From the NCBI GenBank assembly GCA_051953655.1, contig JBQCIO010000344.1, positions 1-15,005 of the forward strand: a stretch of 15,005 bases of DNA. Direction: 5' to 3'. The translations under genes were made by a program, and so were the position numbers. The notes under the pieces are model-generated. The model was not told the origin of the DNA. It was given only the letters and a program-made list of their open reading frames with translations, and did no database searches. The stretch comes from JBQCHF01 sp051953655 (GTDB lineage Bacteria > Actinomycetota > Actinomycetes > Motilibacterales > Motilibacteraceae). Positions 9,807 through 15,005 of this stretch are shown piece by piece. The first letter of the stretch is position 1. The number at the start of each line of letters is the position of its first letter.

Positions 9807-10756
9807 TAGAAGTACCCCTCCTTCTTGCGGTCCTCCATGGCGGCCTCGGACAGGCGGTCGTCGGCGCGGGTGGCGCCGCGCTCGGTGAGCCGGCTGGCGG
9901 CCACCTCCTCGACCACCGCCGAGTACGACGCCGCGTCGGACTCGACCGCACCGGTGCAGCTCATGTCGCCCACCGTCCGGTAGCGCACGGTGCGGACCTC
10001 GACCTGCTCGCCCGCACGCGGCTGGGTGACCGGCGTGACCGCCAGCCACATGCCGTCCCGGCAGAACACCTGGCGCTGGTGGGCGAAGTAGATGCTGGGC
10101 AGCTCCACCTGCTCTCGCTCGAGGTACTGCCAGACGTCCAGCTCGGTCCAGTTGGACAGCGGGAAGACCCGCACGTGCTCGCCCGGCCGGTGGCGGCCGT
10201 TGTAGAGGTTCCACAGCTCCGGGCGCTGCCGGCGCGGGTCCCAGGCGCCGAACTCGTCGCGCAGGCTGAACACGCGCTCCTTGGCGCGGGCCTTCTCCTC
10301 GTCGCGGCGGCCGCCGCCGAACACGGCGTCGAATCGGTGCTCGAGGATGGCGTCGAGCAGGGTGACGGTCTGCAGCGGGTTGCGCGTGCCGTCCGGCCGC
10401 TCGCGCACGCGCCCGGCGTCGATCGAGTCCTGCACGCTGGCCACGACCAGGCGCAGCCCGCGCTCGGCCACAAACCGGTCGCGGTAGTCGAGCACCTCGG
10501 GGAAGTTGTGCCCGGTGTCCACGTGCATCACCGGGAACGGCACCGGGGCCGGCCAGAACGCCTTGCGGGCCAGGTGGGCCATGACCACGGAGTCCTTGCC
10601 GCCGGAGAAGAGCAGCACGGGCCGCTCGAACTCGGCAGCCACCTCCCGCATCACGTGGATGGCCTCGGACTCGAGCACGTCGAGCTGGGACAGGCGCGCG
10701 GCGCCGAGCCCGCCGGCGGCGGGTGCGTCCAGGGTGGCGGTCACGGTGGCTCCCAT
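9806..10756 (-). CDS. cysD: Sulfate adenylyltransferase small (catalytic) subunit
   Basis: Catalytic subunit of ATP sulfurylase, making APS from sulfate and ATP with energy from CysN. The 316-residue product carries the PP-loop LLFSGGKDSVVMAHLARKAF (48-67), VMHVDTGHNFPEVLDYRD, FGGGRRDEEKARAKERVFS, and the C-terminal signature EAAMEDRKKEGYF. The start is the ATG at 10756-10754, which shares its A with the cysH TGA (TGATG); there is no strong ribosome site, as expected for re-initiation. A longer frame upstream is open only through cysH in another reading frame. The N-terminal 20 residues are a poorly conserved Ala/Gly-rich stretch, and the real enzyme starts at RLSQLDVLESEAIHVMREV. Confidence 0.97.
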   Translation of the reverse strand: MGATVTATLDAPAAGGLGAARLSQLDVLESEAIHVMREVAAEFERPVLLFSGGKDSVVMAHLARKAFWPAPVPFPVMHVDTGHNFPEVLDYRDRFVAERGLRLVVASVQDSIDAGRVRERPDGTRNPLQTVTLLDAILEHRFDAVFGGGRRDEEKARAKERVFSLRDEFGAWDPRRQRPELWNLYNGRHRPGEHVRVFPLSNWTELDVWQYLEREQVELPSIYFAHQRQVFCRDGMWLAVTPVTQPRAGEQVEVRTVRYRTVGDMSCTGAVESDAASYSAVVEEVAASRLTERGATRADDRLSEAAMEDRKKEGYF

Positions 10757-11478
10757 CAGGTGTGCAGGCCGCACTCGGTCTTGTCGGTCCCGGCCCAGCG
10801 ACCGGCCCGCGGGTCCTCGCCGGCGGCGACCGGGCGGGTGCAGGGCGCGCAGCCGATCGACGGATAGCCCAGCTGGCGCAGCGGGTTCATGAGCACGCCG
10901 TGCTCGGCGGCGTAGGCGGCGACGTCGTCGTCGGTCCACGAGGCGATCGGGTTGAGCTTCACCTTGCCGCGCTTGGCGTCCCAGCCGACGATGTCGATGT
11001 CTCTCCGGGTGGGCGCGTCCACCCGGCGCATCCCGGTGACCCAGGCGGCGTAGGGGGCCAGGCCGCGCTCGAGCGGCTCGACCTTGCGCAGCGCGCAGCA
11101 CTGGTCGGGGGCGCGCTCGTGCAGCCGCTCGCCGTACTGCGCGTCCTGCTCGGCGATCGTGAGCAGGGGCAGGACCGTGCGCACCTGCACGTCGAGGGTG
11201 GCGGCCACCGCGTCCCGGGTGCCGAGGGTCTCGGCGAAGTGGTAGCCGGTGTCCAGGAAGAGCACGTCGATGCCGGGCGCGGCCTGGGCGGCCAGGTGCA
11301 CCAGCACCTCGTCGCCCATGCTCGAGGCCACGACGACCTCCTCGCCGAACGCCTCCCGAGCCCACTCCAGCGCGGCCCGGGCCTCGGCGACGACCCCGCC
11401 CTCGGCCAGCGCCTGCGCCGCGCGGGCGGACCCGACGGCGAGCAGCGCGGCGGTGGTGTCGACGGATGCGGCAGTCAC
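10756..11478 (-). CDS. cysH: Fe-S adenylylsulfate (APS) reductase
   Basis: Reduces APS to sulfite with thioredoxin-like reductant. The 240-residue product has the [4Fe-4S] cysteine set CC (127-128) and CxxC (C210, C213, in IGCAPCTRPV) plus the catalytic cysteine in TECGLH (C236). These cysteine pairs mark the plant/bacterial APS-reductase group, not the PAPS reductases of enterobacteria, which lack them. SSMGDE (52-57), FLDTGYHFAETL (74-85) and GMRR (149-152) are the nucleotide-site segments. GTG at 11478 is preferred to the upstream ATG at 11559: it has GGAGG 7 nt upstream and overlaps the stop of the small upstream gene (GTGA). The absence of an APS kinase gene beside it agrees with direct APS reduction. 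Confidence 0.95.
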   Translation of the reverse strand: MTAASVDTTAALLAVGSARAAQALAEGGVVAEARAALEWAREAFGEEVVVASSMGDEVLVHLAAQAAPGIDVLFLDTGYHFAETLGTRDAVAATLDVQVRTVLPLLTIAEQDAQYGERLHERAPDQCCALRKVEPLERGLAPYAAWVTGMRRVDAPTRRDIDIVGWDAKRGKVKLNPIASWTDDDVAAYAAEHGVLMNPLRQLGYPSIGCAPCTRPVAAGEDPRAGRWAGTDKTECGLHT

Positions 11479-11645
11479 GGGGAGACCTCCGACGGGGACG
11501 GCCCGGCCGGCCGCAGGCCGAGCAGCTTCAGGCTGAACACGCGGGTGCAGGACCGGCACGACCAGGCGCCGTGCGAGGCCTCGTGCGGGCGCAGGTCCTC
11601 GTCCCCGCAGTAGGGGCAGTGGAAGGGGGTGGCGCGCTCGCTCAC
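11475..11645 (-). CDS. 56-residue zinc-ribbon-like protein between sir and cysH
   Basis: A 56-residue protein that I do not know by name. Starting at GTG 11645, whose last two bases overlap the sir stop (GTGA), it reads as a short leader, HCPYCGDEDLRPHEASHGAW, then SCRSCTRVFSLKLLGL and a Pro/Ser tail. The two CxxC knuckles (C10/C13 and C30/C33) are 16 residues apart, which suits a single Zn ribbon or, less likely, a small redox or Fe-S site. An ATG at 11678 is possible but would extend into sir. Its stop overlaps the cysH start. From memory, similarly small Cys-containing ORFs occur between sir and cysH in Streptomyces operons, so a role in sulfite/APS reduction (metal delivery, electron transfer or assembly) is a fair guess, but no function is shown by the sequence. 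Confidence 0.8.
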   Translation of the reverse strand: MSERATPFHCPYCGDEDLRPHEASHGAWSCRSCTRVFSLKLLGLRPAGPSPSEVSP

Positions 11646-13333
11646 CGCAGGTCCGCCTCGTCGGCGCGGGCCACCCACTGGGCGAAGCGCTCGTCCTCCT
11701 CGCGCTGGTCCTGCCAGCGGCGCACGAGCCGCTCGACGTAGTCCGCCAGCTCGTCGGCGGTCACCTTGTGCCCGCGCAGCTTGCGGCCCAGCCCCGAGTC
11801 GAGCCCGAGGCCGCCGCCCAGGTGCACCTGGAAGCCCTCGACCTGGTTGCCCTCGGCGTCGGTGACCAGCTGGCCCTTGAGGCCGATGTCAGCCACCTGG
11901 ATCCGCGCGCAGGAGTTGGGGCAGCCGTTGACGTTGATGCTGATCGGGGAGTCGAGGTCCCCGATCCGCTTCTCCAGCTCCTCGACCAGGGACGCGGCCC
12001 GGCCTTTGGTCTCGACGATGGCGAGCTTGCAGAACTCGATGCCGGTGCAGGCCAGGGTGCCGGCCCGGAACGAGCTGGGCCGCACGCGCAGCCCGATCTC
12101 CTCCAGGCCCTCCACGAGGGAGTCGACCCGGTCCTCGGGCACGTCGAGCACGAGCAGCTTCTGCATCGGCGTGGTGCGCAGCCGGCCGGAACCGTGCGCG
12201 GCGGCCAGCTCGGCCACCTTGGTCAGCACCCTGCCGGAGGTCCGACCGACGGTAGGAGTGGCGCCGACGTAGAACAGGCCGTCCTTCTGCCGGTGGACGC
12301 CGACGTGGTCGACCGGCGGCACGGCCGGGATGGCCGGGCCGTCGGGCAGCTCCCGGTGCAGGTACTCGGTCTCGAGCACCTCGCGGAAGCGCTCGACGCC
12401 CCAGTCGGCCACCAGGAACTTCAGCCGGGCGCGGTTGCGCAGCCGGCGGTAGCCGTAGTCGCGGAAGATGCCGGTGACGCCAGCCCAGACCTCGGCGACG
12501 TCGTCCGGGGCGACCCAGACGCCCAGCCGCTGGGCGAGCATCGGGTTGGTGGACAGGCCGCCGCCGACCCAGAGGTCGTAGCCCGGGCCGAGCTCGGGGT
12601 GCACGACGCCGACGAAGGCGCAGTCGTTGGCCTCGTGGACGATGTCCTGCATCCCGGAGATGGCGGTCTTGTACTTGCGCGGCAGGTTGGAGAACTCCGG
12701 GTTGCCCACGGCGCGCGCCTGCACCGCGGCGATCGCCGGGCGCGGGTCGAGCACCTCCTCCGCGCTCACCCCGGCCACCGGGGAGCCGAGGACGACGCGG
12801 GGGACGTCCCCGCAAGCCTCGGTGGTGGAGAGCCCGACGGCCTCGAGCCGCTCCCAGATGGTGGGCACGTCCTCGATCCGGACCCAGTGCAGCTGGACGT
12901 TCTGCCGGTCGGTGATGTCGGCGGTGTCGCGGGCGTAGGCGGTGGACAGCTCGCCGATGGTGCGCAGCTGCTCCGGCGTGAGGGCGCCGCCGTCGACGCG
13001 GACGCGCAGCATGAAGTACTCGTCCTCGAGCTCGTGCGGCTCGAGCATGCCGGTGCGGCCCCCGTCGATGCCCGGACGGCGCTGGGTGTAGAGGCCCCAC
13101 CAGCGCATCCGGCCGTGCAGGTCCGTGGGGTCGATCGAGGCGAAGCCGCCCTTGGCGTAGATCGTCTCGATGCGGCGGCGGACGTTGAGCCCGTCGTCGT
13201 CCTTCTTCATCTGCTCGGTGCCGTTGAGCGGCTCACGGTGACCCAGGGCCCACTGGCCCTGGCCCTTGGCCGCCCCGCGCCGGCCGGGCGCGGTGCTGCG
13301 GGTGGGGGTGGGGGTCTGCTCGACGACGGTCAC
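11642..13333 (-). CDS. sir: Assimilatory sulfite reductase (ferredoxin-type)
   Basis: Six-electron reduction of sulfite to sulfide with a siroheme and a [4Fe-4S] cluster, electrons from ferredoxin; cytoplasmic. The 563-residue product has the two NIR/SIR half-repeats and the cluster/siroheme cysteines C429 and C435 (CTGIEFCK) and C471 and C475 (NGCPNSC). Closely like mycobacterial SirA: NIYAK-type start, WWGLYTQR, DRQNVQLHW, TTEACGD, LPRKYKTAISG, VGGGLSTNPMLAQRLG. The Tyr (Y82) and Cys (C174) that form a covalent cross-link in M. tuberculosis SirA both appear retained. GTG at 13333 is chosen because GGAGGA lies 7 nt upstream; a longer frame to 13504 would overlap only the untranslated leader and has Pro/Arg-rich, non-conserved sequence. 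First structural gene of the operon, 195 nt after the leader peptide. Confidence 0.95.
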   Translation of the reverse strand: MTVVEQTPTPTRSTAPGRRGAAKGQGQWALGHREPLNGTEQMKKDDDGLNVRRRIETIYAKGGFASIDPTDLHGRMRWWGLYTQRRPGIDGGRTGMLEPHELEDEYFMLRVRVDGGALTPEQLRTIGELSTAYARDTADITDRQNVQLHWVRIEDVPTIWERLEAVGLSTTEACGDVPRVVLGSPVAGVSAEEVLDPRPAIAAVQARAVGNPEFSNLPRKYKTAISGMQDIVHEANDCAFVGVVHPELGPGYDLWVGGGLSTNPMLAQRLGVWVAPDDVAEVWAGVTGIFRDYGYRRLRNRARLKFLVADWGVERFREVLETEYLHRELPDGPAIPAVPPVDHVGVHRQKDGLFYVGATPTVGRTSGRVLTKVAELAAAHGSGRLRTTPMQKLLVLDVPEDRVDSLVEGLEEIGLRVRPSSFRAGTLACTGIEFCKLAIVETKGRAASLVEELEKRIGDLDSPISINVNGCPNSCARIQVADIGLKGQLVTDAEGNQVEGFQVHLGGGLGLDSGLGRKLRGHKVTADELADYVERLVRRWQDQREEDERFAQWVARADEADLR

Positions 13334-13528
13334 GGCGAAGTCCTCCGAGTGGACGTGCACGGGTGCGGCGGTGGCCGCGGCAGCGCGGCTGCATGGATGC
13401 CGGAGCCCCCGGCGCTGCGGACGACGTCGTCGGCAGCGGGGCGGGCGCGGCGGGTGCCGCGTCAGCGGGGGAGGGGCGAGCGGTGACGACGCCGGAGACG
13501 GCATCGGCTCAGGGCTGGAACAGGACGC
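13334..13528 (-). promoter_or_regulatory. Structured leader between the leader peptide and sir, possible attenuator
   Basis: The 195-nt minus-strand leader holds several pairing possibilities. A strong stem-loop lies at 13414-13437 (GCTGC...GCAGC around the palindrome GACGACGTCGTC). A 7-bp long-range pair joins GATGCCG (13505-13499) to CGGCATC (13402-13396). A CCTCC at 13474-13470 can pair with the sir ribosome site GGAGG at 13346-13342, which is also flanked by a local GTCC/GGAC pair (13354-13351 and 13343-13340). A Cys-dependent switch between such structures is plausible given the leader peptide upstream, but folding was judged by eye and the region is very GC-rich. Confidence 0.45.
13414..13437 (-). 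other. GC-rich stem-loop in the sir leader
   Basis: Arms GCTGC and GCAGC flank a 12-bp perfect palindrome (GACGACGTCGTC, 13420-13431), with one C/C mismatch in between. As RNA this would fold into one hairpin of about 24 nt with an ACGU tip. It lacks a following U-run, so it is more likely part of a translational or anti-terminator switch than a classical terminator. Confidence 0.5.
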
Positions 13529-13612
13529 TCAGGCGGAGCAACAGACCGCGCTCGACACGTGGCAGTTGTCCACGTGGAGCCGCGCGACGAGGAGGGTCGC
13601 GGTGCCGGTCAT
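13529..13612 (-). CDS. Cysteine-containing leader peptide of the sulfur operon
   Basis: A 27-codon ORF on the minus strand, too short for ordinary gene calling: it begins MTGTATLLVARLHVD and ends NCHVSSAVCCSA. It matches the RLHVD...SAVC pattern of actinobacterial 'putative leader peptides' that I remember as lying upstream of sulfur genes. It has three Cys codons (17, 24, 25), two of them in tandem (TGT TGC) two codons before the stop, in a genome region where Cys is rare. The ATG (13612-13610) has no Shine-Dalgarno but lies exactly where a leaderless transcript would begin. It stands 195 nt upstream of sir. The likely role is in cis: ribosome stalling on Cys codons when Cys-tRNA is short would alter the downstream leader structure and raise operon expression. 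The peptide itself probably has no function. Confidence 0.78.
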   Translation of the reverse strand: MTGTATLLVARLHVDNCHVSSAVCCSA

Positions 13613-13648
13613 GCGCAGAACGTACCTGTGGTGCGGGAAGGCGTGCAC
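13613..13648 (-). promoter_or_regulatory. Probable promoter of the sulfur operon
   Basis: On the minus strand, TACGTT (13624-13619) fits the actinobacterial TAnnnT -10 element. The first transcribed base, 7 nt on, would be the A of the leader-peptide ATG at 13612, so the transcript would be leaderless. A weak -35 candidate, TGCACG, ends 17 nt upstream of the -10 element. No other promoter-like pair is evident before sir. Confidence 0.5.
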
Positions 13649-13652
13649 CTCT

Positions 13653-13667
13653 GTCCGCATGACGGAC
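13653..13667. promoter_or_regulatory. Inverted repeat GTCCG-N5-CGGAC, possible operator
   Basis: A perfect 5-bp inverted repeat with 5-nt spacer lies just upstream of the proposed sulfur-operon promoter and within the 149-nt divergent region shared with the YihY gene. A second, overlapping repeat GGAC-CTGAA-GTCC follows it. The spacing suits a dimeric regulator, but no regulator gene is in the window and such short GC-rich repeats can be chance. Confidence 0.3.
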
Positions 13668-13749
13668 CTGAAGTCCAGCATGCAGGACGGTCGCATCGGT
13701 GCACGCGGCCGCCCTCGTGGTGTCGGAGGGCGGTCCGCCGCGCGCTGGC

Positions 13750-13762
13750 TACCGTTGAGGGG
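13750..13762 (+). promoter_or_regulatory. Probable -10 element giving a leaderless yihY-family transcript
   Basis: TACCGT (13750-13755) fits TAnnnT, and the GTG start at 13762 is exactly 7 nt past it. The GAGGG directly abutting the GTG is too close to serve as a ribosome site, which supports leaderless translation. No clear -35 element was seen. Confidence 0.45.
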
Positions 13763-14799
13763 TGGCGGGCACCGTGGACACCGGAGCGAGCCGCGCGGGC
13801 CGCGCCGCCCGCGTGCGCACGATGTCGCCGCTGCGCGCCGTCTGGCGCCTCATCACCGGCACCATCCAGGTCTGCTTCCGCTACCGGGTCACCGGCCTGG
13901 CCGCCGAGGCCGGCTTCTTCGCCCTGCTCTCGCTGCCGCCGCTCCTGCTCGGGCTGGTCGGCAGCATCGGCTACGCGGCGGACCTGCTCGGCACCCAGGT
14001 CGTCGACCAGGTGCGCGGCCGCATCATCCACGTCGCCGGACTGCTGCTGTCGGCCAAGAGCGTGGCCGACGTCATCGTCCCGACGCTGGACGACGTCCTG
14101 CGCAAGGGCCGCATCGACCTGATCTCGGTCGGGTTCGTGCTGTCGCTGTGGTCCGGCTCCCGGGTGCTCAACGTGTTCGTGGACACCATCACGATCATGT
14201 ACGGGCTGTCCGGGCGCCGCGGCATCATCCGCACCCGCGTGCTGTCCTTCAGCCTCTACCTCATCGGCCTGCTGCTGGGATCGGTGACGATCCCGCTCGT
14301 CCTCGTGGGACCGGAGCTGGTAGGCGACCTGCTGCCGCCCGAGCTGGACTGGGCGCTGCTGCTCTACTGGCCGGTGGTCGTGCTGCTCTCGGTCGTCTTC
14401 CTGACCACGCTTTACCACGTGGCGGTGCCGGTGCGGACGCCGTGGCGGTGGGACCTGCCCGGCGGTTTCCTCGCCCTGGCCATCTGGATCCTCGGCTCGA
14501 TCGCCCTGCGGCGCTTCCTGTCCTTCTCCGTGGGCGGCTCGTCGACGTCGATCTACGGCCCGCTGGCGGCGCCGATCGTCGTGCTCATCTGGCTCTACAT
14601 GCTCGCCATCGCGGTGCTCATCGGCGCCGCGCTCAACGCCACGGTGGACGAGGTCTGGCCGAGCAGCGCCACCACGCAGGCGCGCGGCGAGGGCGGCCAG
14701 GGGAGCGGGGACGAGCAGCACGGTCGCGACGAGCAGCAGCGCCCGCACGACCAGCACGGGCACGAAAACCCGCTGACACCGATGCCGCCCGGCGCGTAG
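13762..14799 (+). CDS. YihY/BrkB-family inner-membrane protein
   Basis: A 345-residue integral membrane protein of the YihY (formerly 'RNase BN' or BrkB) family, whose biochemical role is unsettled. Six hydrophobic segments are visible (about 50-70, 118-138, 159-184, 196-220, 233-252, 268-290). Family hallmarks include LAAEAGFFALLSLPPLLLGL near the first helix, SLWSGSRVLNVFVDTITIMYG (128-148), and the C-terminal YGPLAAPIVVLIWLYM followed by GAALNATVDEVWP. The last 45 residues form a hydrophilic tail rich in Gly, Asp/Glu, Gln and His (GDEQHGRDEQQRPHDQHGHE), probably cytoplasmic and not conserved. GTG at 13762 is preferred since it coincides with a leaderless start; a GTG four codons on and an ATG at residue 21 are alternatives. 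It is divergent from the sulfur operon and has no evident link to it. Confidence 0.92.
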   Translation: MAGTVDTGASRAGRAARVRTMSPLRAVWRLITGTIQVCFRYRVTGLAAEAGFFALLSLPPLLLGLVGSIGYAADLLGTQVVDQVRGRIIHVAGLLLSAKSVADVIVPTLDDVLRKGRIDLISVGFVLSLWSGSRVLNVFVDTITIMYGLSGRRGIIRTRVLSFSLYLIGLLLGSVTIPLVLVGPELVGDLLPPELDWALLLYWPVVVLLSVVFLTTLYHVAVPVRTPWRWDLPGGFLALAIWILGSIALRRFLSFSVGGSSTSIYGPLAAPIVVLIWLYMLAIAVLIGAALNATVDEVWPSSATTQARGEGGQGSGDEQHGRDEQQRPHDQHGHENPLTPMPPGA

Positions 14800-14804
14800 C
14801 GTCT

Positions 14805-14834
14805 GCGCCGCCGGCGGCTGGTCCGCCGGACCAG
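14805..14834 (+). terminator. GC-rich nested palindromes after the YihY gene, possible terminator
   Basis: Just past the yihY-family stop come the self-complementary GCCGCCGGCGGC (14807-14818) and CTGGTCC-GCC-GGACCAG (14818-14834), a 7-bp perfect stem with a 3-nt loop. There is no T-run, so this would be a hairpin terminator of the kind common in high-GC actinobacteria. The position, 19-35 nt past the stop, supports this use. Confidence 0.5.
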
Positions 14835-14839
14835 ATGCC

Positions 14840-15005
14840 CAGCAGGTCGAGATCCAGCAGGTCGAGACCCAGCAGGTCGAGACCCAGCAGGTCGAGATCC
14901 AGCAGGTCGAGATCCAGCAGGTCGAGATCCAGCAGGTCGAGATCCAGCAGGTCGAGATCCAGCAGGTCGAGATCCAGCAGGTCGAGATCCAGCAGGTCGA
15001 GATCC
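14840..15005. repeat. 15-bp tandem repeat array, unit CAGCAGGTCGAGATC
   Basis: Eleven head-to-tail copies are visible from 14840 and the array continues past the right edge. Units 2 and 3 (14855-14884) have GAGACC where the others have GAGATC; all other copies are identical. The unit is a multiple of three, so every reading frame stays open: on the plus strand QQVEI, SRSRS-type or AGRDP repeats, on the minus strand DLDLL, ISTCW or SRPAG. It begins 6 nt after the palindrome following the YihY gene. I cannot tell whether it is a non-coding minisatellite or the end of a minus-strand gene entering from the right. It has no unique spacers, so it is not a CRISPR array. Confidence 0.95.

Noticed and set aside
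11768..13486. A 572-codon plus-strand frame opposite sir
   Set aside because: Composition is rich in Ala, Val, Gly, His and Arg without motifs; the minus frame is an unmistakable sulfite reductase.
13363..13662. A 99-codon plus-strand frame in the sir leader region
   Set aside because: It is antisense to the sir leader and leader peptide, Arg/Gly-rich, and lacks a ribosome site or recognisable features.
13729..13739. GGCGG-T-CCGCC palindrome upstream of the YihY gene as an operator
   Set aside because: A loop of one base and pure GC composition make it a likely chance palindrome; no second copy or regulator gene supports it.
13609..14763. A minus-strand frame opposite the YihY gene, starting with a signal-peptide-like hydrophobic run
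   Set aside because: The hydrophobic start is simply the complement of the Asp/Glu/Gln/His-rich C-terminal tail of the YihY protein, and the rest is charged low-complexity sequence.
14835..15005. A plus-strand ATG frame giving a Ser/Arg repeat protein
   Set aside because: It has no ribosome site, begins immediately after the putative terminator palindrome, and is open only because the 15-bp repeat has no stops in any frame.
14840..15005. CRISPR array
   Set aside because: The units are contiguous identical 15-mers with no spacers and no cas genes nearby.

Overview
The window is very GC-rich chromosomal DNA with dense, mostly minus-strand coding, GTG starts used alongside ATG, and many stop/start overlaps. 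Gene content (GlgX-TreY trehalose pathway, a mycobacterial/streptomycete-type sulfite reductase operon, a RLHVD...SAVC-type leader peptide) points to an actinobacterium. A relative of Geodermatophilaceae is my guess from general character only; no marker gene fixes the genus.

Region 1 (1-4803, minus strand): a glycogen-to-trehalose block. glgX/treX (debranching) lies upstream, then a small two-helix membrane protein of unknown function, then treY, which runs off the left edge. treZ, the usual last step, is not in the window.

Region 2 (4956-13612, minus strand): one long assimilatory sulfur operon. In transcription order: a 27-codon Cys-containing leader peptide, a structured ~195-nt leader, ferredoxin-type sulfite reductase (sir), a 56-aa double-CxxC protein, APS reductase (cysH), ATP sulfurylase (cysD, cysN), an ABC ATPase and permease of the sulfonate/nitrate/taurine type, siroheme synthase (cysG), and a degenerate CbiX/SirB-like protein. 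Almost every junction is a stop/start overlap (GTGA, TGATG, TAGTG, ATGA) or within 1 nt, so the block is probably one translationally coupled transcript. Sulfate is activated to APS by CysDN, reduced directly to sulfite by the Fe-S APS reductase (no APS kinase gene is present), and reduced to sulfide by Sir, whose siroheme is supplied by CysG. The transporter presumably brings in sulfate or an organosulfur compound, but no substrate-binding protein is encoded here.

Region 3 (13613-15005): a divergent promoter region, then a plus-strand YihY/BrkB-family membrane protein whose GTG looks leaderless, a GC-rich palindrome that may be its terminator, and a perfect-to-near-perfect 15-bp tandem repeat (11 copies visible) that runs off the right edge.

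The most interesting parts are the probable cysteine-responsive leader peptide with its structured downstream region, the small zinc-ribbon-like protein between sir and cysH, the chelatase-like protein lacking an expected second histidine, and the 15-bp tandem array.
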